This document shows, piece by piece, positions 58,301-64,000 of a stretch of 64,000 nucleotides of DNA. The stretch lies in assembly GCA_959347315.1 (NCBI GenBank), contig OY365818.1:555228-619227 (forward strand), in the 5' to 3' direction. How positions within the stretch are numbered: position 1 is the first letter of the stretch; each line of letters starts with the position of its first letter. A program made the translations under genes and the position numbers. Below the pieces are notes generated by a model, which was given only the letters and a program-made list of their open reading frames with translations, was not told the origin of the DNA and did no database searches. The DNA comes from Bimastos eiseni (taxonomy: Eukaryota > Annelida > Clitellata > Crassiclitellata > Lumbricidae).

Positions 58301-59922
58301 TTTGATTAATTTATGGACTAAATCTGTTTCAAAAATGTTGTCTGACCTAAACTGAGAGCCTCTGTAAATGCCACTAACATAATAACATGGTATGTTTCAG
58401 TTAACATGTTGACCATGTTGGGGAGATTGTGTGTTGCATGTATTTACATAGAAATCTCTGCGGTTAAGACTGGTTCTTCGCACTTCAGTTGTAATGCACA
58501 GTTTTTGTCCAGTGAGAATTATTCTCGCCAGTAAAAATCCGAAATGGGAGGTCATTGTGATTTTTTATAGCATTTCCATGCAGTCGAAGATGGTTTACGA
58601 ACCCGGCAGATCTTCTGTTAGAACAATCACCATTTACTTTGTGTTTGGTAGGTGTTCGCCGATTGCGGAGTTGAGACGCCCGCAAAGATCAAGATCTTCC
58701 CATCAAAATGTGAGCTAAAATTTCCAGTTGCTTGTGCTAGGGACCTGCAATGCAAATATTTTAAGCCAATTGCATTTCTAAGCTGCACCCACTAGTGGAA
58801 TGCATCCCGCGTGTACTCAGAAGCACTCTACCGAACCTGGGAATGCAGCCAATCCGGAAGTCCATCGTATAAGGCGCTACAGTGGTCAAGCCTTGTTGCA
58901 ACAATAGCAAGAGGAAAGCATTGTTGCTGTGTTAGGAGTCAAGGAGTGAGAGATTCAGCTGTCAAAGCTGATTGTAACAATCAGCAGAATAGAAGATTTA
59001 TCTGTTGCTTAATGTGAGATCTTGGTCTAGGAAAGAATGGGTTCCTACCATGCTTTGTTAACTCAGGCTTAGGGTTTAATGGTGAATAGTGGATATTTCA
59101 AGTTAAGGGAGGCTATGTCTATCTTTAAAAGCTACTGGAGCGTGCCAAGAAAAATAAGCTCAGTCTTGCCGGGTTAAGCCGCACATAGTCTCCAGGCCTA
59201 CAGGGTCTCCATGGCTTCTCCAATCGATGCGTTGGCCTGTTATATCATACAATTTCACAATTTTTATCCACAAGAGGGGAATGTTTGACATATCATGATT
59301 AGGACAGATGCCAGTTGTCACTTTCCTTGCTTAGTGGATCATTCTTTTGTGGGGATATGCGATGAGTAGTCAGTTTGTTTCATGCCTAGTGTCTTTCTTC
59401 ATTGACTTATTCAAATCTGATGTGTCATTGAAGCTGAACGCAGCAGCACTGGACTGCTGGAGTGGGACAACAAGGCAGAATGTGTTGATGCACTTGTTGC
59501 TGCAAACCACACTCCAATTGAAAACCCAAGTTTGTACTCTTTTAGAATTCTGCTTGTCTCATGTTTGATCGTTGAATTAAATAGGTCTAAGTTGCTTCTG
59601 AAGTCATTTGGTCAAGCAACGACTGTTGAATAACTTGCAAGTTCTAGTTCGGTTTTTGAAATGAAATCTAAATATGATTAGTTGATTAACTAAGACAGGT
59701 TTTAAAAGTCTAAAAATGGTTGCAACTGGTCATTTTTATTTTATTTATGCACTGTTTTTACTGATTGAATTTGAATTGTCTGCCAGACATAAATCTTTTA
59801 ATTAGAGGAACTAAAAAATTGTATAATTATAAGTCATCTGCTCATTATTAATTTTTGTTACAGATGGAAAGCACCCTTACATCTTGAAGTTCTGCTTCTC
59901 AGATGCTCCAATCAAGGGCTAG
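49314..59922 (+). CDS. HNRNPL-like: hnRNP L-type RNA-binding protein, 15 coding exons, RRM1 not seen
   Basis: Exons: 49314-49388, 50106-50218, 51600-51669, 52158-52246, 52902-52998, 53798-53861, 54822-54875, 55480-55610, 56593-56790, 57366-57487, 57791-57921, 58140-58213, 58652-58709, 59434-59529, 59864-59922. All phases agree, giving 476 residues. Homology to vertebrate hnRNP L is clear from SKVLLFTVCEPKYPIT, IVIFRKHGVQAMVEFDSVES and AEIYSGCCKLKI (RRM2); SVLMVYGLNKDRMNCQRVFN and LFCLYGNVVRVKFLKSKDG (RRM3); NNRFTTSEAAAKNRIQ; VLYFFNAPPGIK and SERSSTGLLEWD (RRM4); ends HPYILKFCFSDAPIKG. The protein binds CA-rich RNA in the nucleus and regulates splicing. The first 63 residues are polar and contain no RRM1, unlike vertebrate hnRNP L, which has four. 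Introns 4 and 11 look U12-type; introns 8 and 12 have GC donors. Confidence 0.9.
49631..50172 (+). repeat. Tandem 270-bp duplication spanning the acceptor and start of exon 2
   Basis: Two near-identical units offset by 270-271 bp (49631-49901 and 49902-50172), differing by only a few bases. Each contains the same TTTGTTTGCAACAG acceptor and first about 66 bp of exon 2 (ATG at 49836 and 50106). The left unit runs into the right one before the natural donor, so only the right copy makes a proper exon. Confidence 0.9.
50380..51443. mobile_element. About 1.06-kb non-autonomous DNA element with terminal inverted repeats
   Basis: The left end ATGTAGAGGAGGTGGGGGCA and the right end, read on the minus strand as ATGTAGTAGGGGAGGTGGTG, are imperfect inverted repeats. 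Internal copies of GGGGCAAGTTGGTTGC and the inverse GCCAACTTGCCCC are scattered through it (about 50590, 50625, 51018, 51045). There is no coding frame. It lies entirely in intron 2 of the hnRNP gene. Confidence 0.6.
52247..52901 (+). other. Intron 4 of hnRNP gene: U12-type signals, AT-AA ends
   Basis: The donor is GTTGA|ATATCCTTTT, a perfect minor-spliceosome 5' site. TTCCCTTAAT at 52881-52890 matches the U12 branch site, with the branch A 12 bases before the inferred 3' end. The reading frame (VE|F) requires the intron to end ...TTCAA before GTTTGAT, so the terminal bases are AT and AA. Confidence 0.7.
53271..53346 (-). repeat. tRNA-like sequence, probable SINE head
   Basis: On the minus strand CTGGTGGCTAGTGTACTGGA resembles an A box and D arm, ACTGTTAGG an anticodon arm with GTT, and GAGGGTCCAAAACCC a T arm and B box. 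It lies in hnRNP intron 5. Confidence 0.5.
55731..55930 (-). mobile_element. LINE 3' end in hnRNP intron 8
   Basis: The minus strand reads ELAYVGPSAWNCLPQSLRLE, the terminal RT block of CR1/RTE-like elements, then the GCACTATATAAATGCTC terminus with a (TTACA)n tail, like 14030-14095. Confidence 0.7.
57001..57069 (-). repeat. tRNA-like sequence, probable SINE head or pseudo-tRNA
   Basis: On the minus strand GGGTGG and CTACCC pair as an acceptor stem, TGGTTTAACGG fits the A box and GGTTCGATACC the B box. The anticodon arm does not form a clean stem. It lies in hnRNP intron 9. Confidence 0.55.
57922..58139 (+). other. Intron 11 of hnRNP gene: AT-AC, U12-type
   Basis: Donor AAGAATC|ATATCCTTTG, branch site TTTCTTAAC at 58121-58129 and acceptor CTTTCTCAC|GTATTCAG. 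Splicing restores AAKNRIQSASKVLYFFNAP, which matches the vertebrate protein residue for residue over AKNRIQ. All three minor-spliceosome signals are present. Confidence 0.88.
58795..59220 (-). mobile_element. LINE reverse-transcriptase fragment in hnRNP intron 13
   Basis: The minus strand encodes LIFLGTLQ near 59150 and, after stops, VATRLDHCSALYDGLPDWL near 58900, the TRLDYCNSLLYGLP block of LINE RTs. It is badly decayed. Confidence 0.6.
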
Positions 59923-60585
59923 CTAATTTACGATGGACTGCTTCTCAGTCATCCGACTTTGCACATTTTACCATACATTCAATTAACATTTTTTGATGAA
60001 TAATGATGTCCTTTTATGTTGGTTCTTTTACACCTTGCGTTTGACCTCAATCTACCTGCATGGCAATAGTCATTAAAAATCCTGTCATGGCTGGTGTGTC
60101 TTTTGCTCCTGTTTTCATTCGTTTGTACTTTGCAATAAAGGGTTTGCTTGCAATGAATGTATAGAGAAAAACTTTGTCCACTAGGTCTCAGCAGAGCATA
60201 TTGTGGATAAGGAATTTGACAAAGGCAATTGGGGCCCATCCATATATTACGTATGGAAAAAATAGGATATTCGGACCCTCTGCCCCTGTTGTACTGAGTA
60301 CATTTCGTGAACTACCTCCCGATGCGTACATACATATCTTAGCTCTACCTTCCCGCCATCTCAAAGGCTAAATAGCTAAAGAAATTGATTTTACCCCAGG
60401 CATGATGTTAATCATATTTAACAGCCTAAGTTTGTTAATTGCTAAAAAGAAATAAAACACTAACAACACTTGCATTTAAAGCAGTCTTAATGCTACATAA
60501 AATTGATAAAGCAGGAATATAGTTTGTGATTGGGTTTACAATTCTCTTCTGTGATGTATAAAATCTCTGTATCTCAAGTTGTTCC
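59923..60585 (+). promoter_or_regulatory. 3' UTR of hnRNP gene with AATAAA at 60134-60139
   Basis: The first 220 bp after the TAG stop form a likely 3' UTR ending near the TTTGCAATAAAGGG signal at about 60130. 60150-60585 holds no recognisable gene; gene J starts (its 3' end) at 60586, so the two genes converge. Confidence 0.65.
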
Positions 60586-62032
60586 TCATTTGCTTTTGAT
60601 CATCATCCTTGCTTCTCGAAGTATTCCATCCGAAGCATTCGGTCCAGTGCCCTGCAAACTCATCCAGATGAAACTCTTCGACCCGAATTGGCACGTGAAG
60701 CAGCAATTGGCACAGTCCTTGTACCACCATCCAGCTCTGTACGTCTGGGCGCAGTTACCGTCTTTCAAATCGTTGTCAGCGTCCCTGGTAGTGAAGTTTG
60801 CACCGTTGAGGTACCATCTGAACACCCAAGTGCTGTTGGTGAACGAATCTCCGGCACTTCCGCAGAAACCCGAGACGTGAATGGCGTAGTAGTTGCTCTC
60901 CGAATCAAGGGAAAACGTGGCGTAATCGGTGTTGAACCACTCGCCAGTTTTGTTTAGCCGTACCTGTGCAACAAAGCACCATTCAACCGTGTGAATAGTC
61001 AACGGTGTGTTCCACGCTGACTCGGTTACTAAAGGCCGGTGCAGGTTTAAACAGCTGATTAAAATATAATAAGTTTATCGATAAATAACATCGATTTTAC
61101 ATAATGTAAAGAAACAATTGCCAACTGGAAGATTGAGTTCTTATTTACATTGATTCTAAAAAGACAATGACATGATTGATTGATTGATTGATTTGAATGG
61201 TTGCCGAGATTTGTCTTTCCTTGGGCGTTGAAGAAAATATCTCAAACATGTCGAAACGCAGCAGGTGTTGTCTGGAGCTTGGGAGAAGGCCATATCGATT
61301 ATCTCATATCAAAAATTACGTTCAATCGAAACGAAAAGACGCTATTGCAATATAAAGACAAACAAAAAGGTGTCTATTACATCGTTAGCAATCTGAATAT
61401 TCTAAGAAATAAGACAGCTTAGGTATAGCTATAGCTAATGCTTTTCCCTACCAGGTAGATTTGTTTATATTTTATAGGGTTCCTCAAAGCGGATTTGGAA
61501 ACATTGAGATAGACTTATAATGCGATACTAATGTGTTTAAAGAATTTTCAATAAAAGTCTTCATGTGAACCGGTCATGGTTCAATGAAGCACCAAAGAAT
61601 TATTAAAACCACATAGGATATACCTCTGTTATCTGTGTCTACTTCAGGTTACCTGTATTCGGCTTATATAGCTTACCTTTACGATGGCAACAACGCAAAA
61701 TACAATCTAATTTATCTCAATTTTTCGATTATTTATTCGCATTCAAAAACTAGCATGTGATTGTGAGTAAATAAATCCAAAATACAGACCAACCTCTACG
61801 CGAAGAATGTATTCCAATCCTTTTGTGTTGGTCAGACGATGGACTATTTCGTTTCCAAGCCAAAACTCTCCTCTTCCGATGTCCCCAAATCCGTTTTTGT
61901 AGTCGATCCAGTATCGGTGGAAGTCCAAAGATCCGTCAAAACGTTGCATTATTATTATCCAGTTGTTTACACTGGGAAGCGGAATAGGACCATTTCCCAA
62001 GTCAAGGACAGTAGATGGCTGGATGGGAAATC
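60586..62032 (-). CDS. FReD gene J: two intact FReD exons, first exon not found
   Basis: Complement of 61794-62032 and 60586-60963. The first FReD exon (after CTGTTTCAG, phase 1) has FPIQPSTVLDLG, WIIIMQRFDGSLDFHRYWID, NGFGDIGRGEFWLGNE and ends RVE|GTTGGT. The last starts VRLNKTGEWFNTDYATFSLD, has DADND, NCA and WWYKDCANCCFTCQFG, and ends ARMMIKSK before a TGA at 60586. It is the most diverged member (extra Cys in HVSGFCGSAGD). The 5' flank contains a LINE fragment; no stalk or leader exon was recognised between 62033 and 64000, so it may lie outside the window. It converges on the hnRNP gene and is separated from the main array by it. Confidence 0.75.
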
Positions 62033-62224
62033 CTGAAACAGACAAAGGCCACATGCATTACTTCAGAGCATTTATGCAGCGCCCTCTAAAAGATCCAAAT
62101 CCAGAGGAACTCTACTGTTCGTACTCTGACAGTGCCAATCGCAAGTCCGGATAAAGGGGTTGGGCGATGCTACTGGTCTTTGTAATCAAACAGTATCGTC
62201 AAACGGAAACTACAACCAACCCAG

Positions 62225-62645
62225 AGGCGTCCTAGCTCCACTCTGGCGAAGTAAAACAATTATCCAATGCTTATGGAAGGTGTTGAATCCCTATTTACTC
62301 CGTATCTTTCAAAACTCTATCTATTTGAACTCATCAGGAAATCTGTATCAGCTACCACCGGACGTCCTCTCCGTTCTATAGACCGTCACGATCTTCTAGT
62401 ACCGCAGTCTAGAACTGCCACAGCTCAACATCGTGCCTATGCTTCTGTTGGCCCTTCACTATGGAACAGCCTTCCTGCTGTGACTCGTGCTGCAATCTTA
62501 TCTAGTATCACAACTATTTCTGCTCGTTCTCTTGAGACTTTTCTGTTCTCTAGGGGATTTTCGCACTGGGAGCGCCTCTGATTAGGTTGTACTGTGAGAG
62601 GCGCTTTATAAATCCGTAAATAGAATAGAATAGAATAGAATCTTT
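62225..62645 (+). mobile_element. CR1/L2-like LINE 3' end
   Basis: Encodes YLSKLYLFELIRKSVSATTG, PLRSIDRHDLLVPQSRTATA, QHRAYASVGPSLWNSLPAVT and RGFSHWERL before a stop, then the GAGCGCCTCTGATTAGGTTG terminus and an (ATAGA)n tail. This frame is intact over about 100 codons, so it is younger than the 39-kb copy. A tail of the same family also appears near 56820-56845. Confidence 0.88.
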
Positions 62646-63189
62646 CTACTTCGCTCGACCAAGATCTACACAAATCGAAAGAGAACTAGGAACGTCAGCG
62701 TCAATTTATTCTACAAAACTCTCTGTGCCTCAAATTCACGTCAACATGCCTACAAGTAGCGTCGATGCGATTCATGGCCAGGGTTTCTGCCTAGAATGCA
62801 AGGGAAAAGAATCTACTATGCAGGCCTATCAATGTTAAATGTGACAGTCTGGATAAAATTTCTGTCAATGTCTCGTCGCTCAAATTTCCTTCCCGGTTTC
62901 TAAAGGACGCTCAGAACTCACTAGTTTCCTTTGACTTTCAAACACTCGGATGCCTAATTGCATCTTCTTCTGACAGCTGCCTATCCGCTCTGCAGATTCA
63001 CATTCTGGTTTGATCGTACACTCAATGCATACTAAATTAATTAACTATAATTATTAACAAGCTTATGCTGACCACGGTTTGGCTTTGTTTTTCCAGTTAT
63101 TGCGACCAACTTCAAAGCTAAATTATACTCTGACTTTTGAATCAATATTATTGCGACGGATGGATGATCATGCAGCAGCTAAGAAAACA

Positions 63190-63301
<112 letters not shown>

Positions 63302-63546
63302 GATCCTCTATCTATAAGATATAAAAAATCTACCTGGTAGGGAAAAGCAGATTGCTTTCTTTGCTAAGGTTAACTTGAGGCTATTCCGGTCCTCCGCTTG
63401 CGTAATGTTGCACGAATCATTGATTAAACCTGCAGATAAATTTATACCGCATTTTTTTAATGTTGCGTGCATCTTGGATTGCCATTATTTTAATAATGAA
63501 ACAAGCTGATAAATGATGTAAGAAGAAGAAGTATGAATAGAAGAAA

Positions 63547-63715
63547 ATGCAGGGGAGGAGGAGGAAGAAGAAGAAGAAGAAGAGAAAGCGGATGGAGACG
63601 CAGAAGGAGAGGAAGCGTGAGAAAATGATGGAGAGTGAGAGTGATAGGGAAATAGAAATAGAGAAGGAAAGTGAATGGAAGATGAAGGAGGATAAGGAGG
63701 AGGAAGGAAAGTGCT
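63547..63715. repeat. Purine-rich GA/GAA tract
   Basis: About 170 bases almost entirely A and G on the plus strand, built of GAAGAA and GGAGGA blocks; a candidate triplex-forming mirror-like tract. Confidence 0.8.
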
Positions 63716-64000
63716 TTCCCTTAAGCTAATTCAGAGGCAGACATCAGCGTGAAACGTTATCGACTTCATTTTCAGTGTTGATGACCTTCCTCTCCTCATT
63801 TTCGGTGTACTGTCAGTGTAATTGTAGTTGTAATTGTATCTGAACGTTTCTATAAAGCCGCTCAAAATAAGTGGGGTTCCAGACTCACTGTACTCATTAT
63901 TGAGGATTTGGCTGCGGAACTGAGATGGAAGAGTGATCTCAAACTGAAATCTGCCCTGTTGGGAAATTTAATATATGCTTAAAAGATGAGTCTCCAATTT

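Overview
The window is animal nuclear DNA: genes are split by GT-AG introns, spacers are long and AT-rich, and non-LTR retrotransposon scraps, microsatellites and tRNA-like SINE heads are common. A secreted fibrinogen-like gene array next to a canonical metazoan hnRNP L gene suggests a marine deuterostome invertebrate, most likely an echinoderm. The phylum is inferred from overall character and was not tested.

Layout. 1-9.4 kb holds a LINE fragment, a (GTCA)n array and three serpin-like genes on the minus strand, all broken (1668-1915, 4864-6030, 8113-9363). 10-47.4 kb is a tandem array of fibrinogen-related (FReD) genes. Almost all are on the minus strand and share one plan: an exon with a signal peptide (with or without a coiled-coil stalk), a phase-1 intron, a first FReD exon of 236-245 bp, a phase-0 intron, and a last FReD exon of about 366-387 bp. 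B (15023-17919), C (19405-20859) and H (35893-38599) have complete open models. I (45221-47342) has two intact FReD exons but no first exon that I can see. A (10684-11338) is an out-of-frame fusion, F (25560-28345) has one frameshift at the end of the signal peptide, and D (minus, 24054-24930) and E (plus, 31090-33444) are an inverted pair of pseudogenes. Another member, J (60586-62032), lies beyond the hnRNP gene.

Between H and I sits a G+C-richer mosaic of nested tandem repeats (42.03-43.25 kb) followed by an unrecognised 214-codon ORF (43334-43978). 49314-59922 (+) is a 15-exon hnRNP L-type gene encoding about 476 residues with RRM2, RRM3 and RRM4; no RRM1 exon is visible. Two of its introns carry minor-spliceosome (U12, AT-AC class) signals and two use GC donors.

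How the genes may work together. The FReD proteins look like secreted, oligomerising lectin-type recognition molecules. The paralogs differ in stalk length, calcium-loop residues and pocket sequence, as expected of a birth-and-death innate-immune family. Serpins are also secreted, but the three here are decayed and have reactive-centre hinges that do not look inhibitory. hnRNP L is a nuclear splicing regulator and an unrelated neighbour.

The least usual features are the FReD fold variant (no N-terminal P-subdomain cysteines, plus a conserved C-x(2,3)-C-[LF]-T-C motif where other FReDs have the single Cys before NLNG), the modular stalk, the missing RRM1 beside a tandem exon duplication, and the 42-44 kb repeat/ORF unit.
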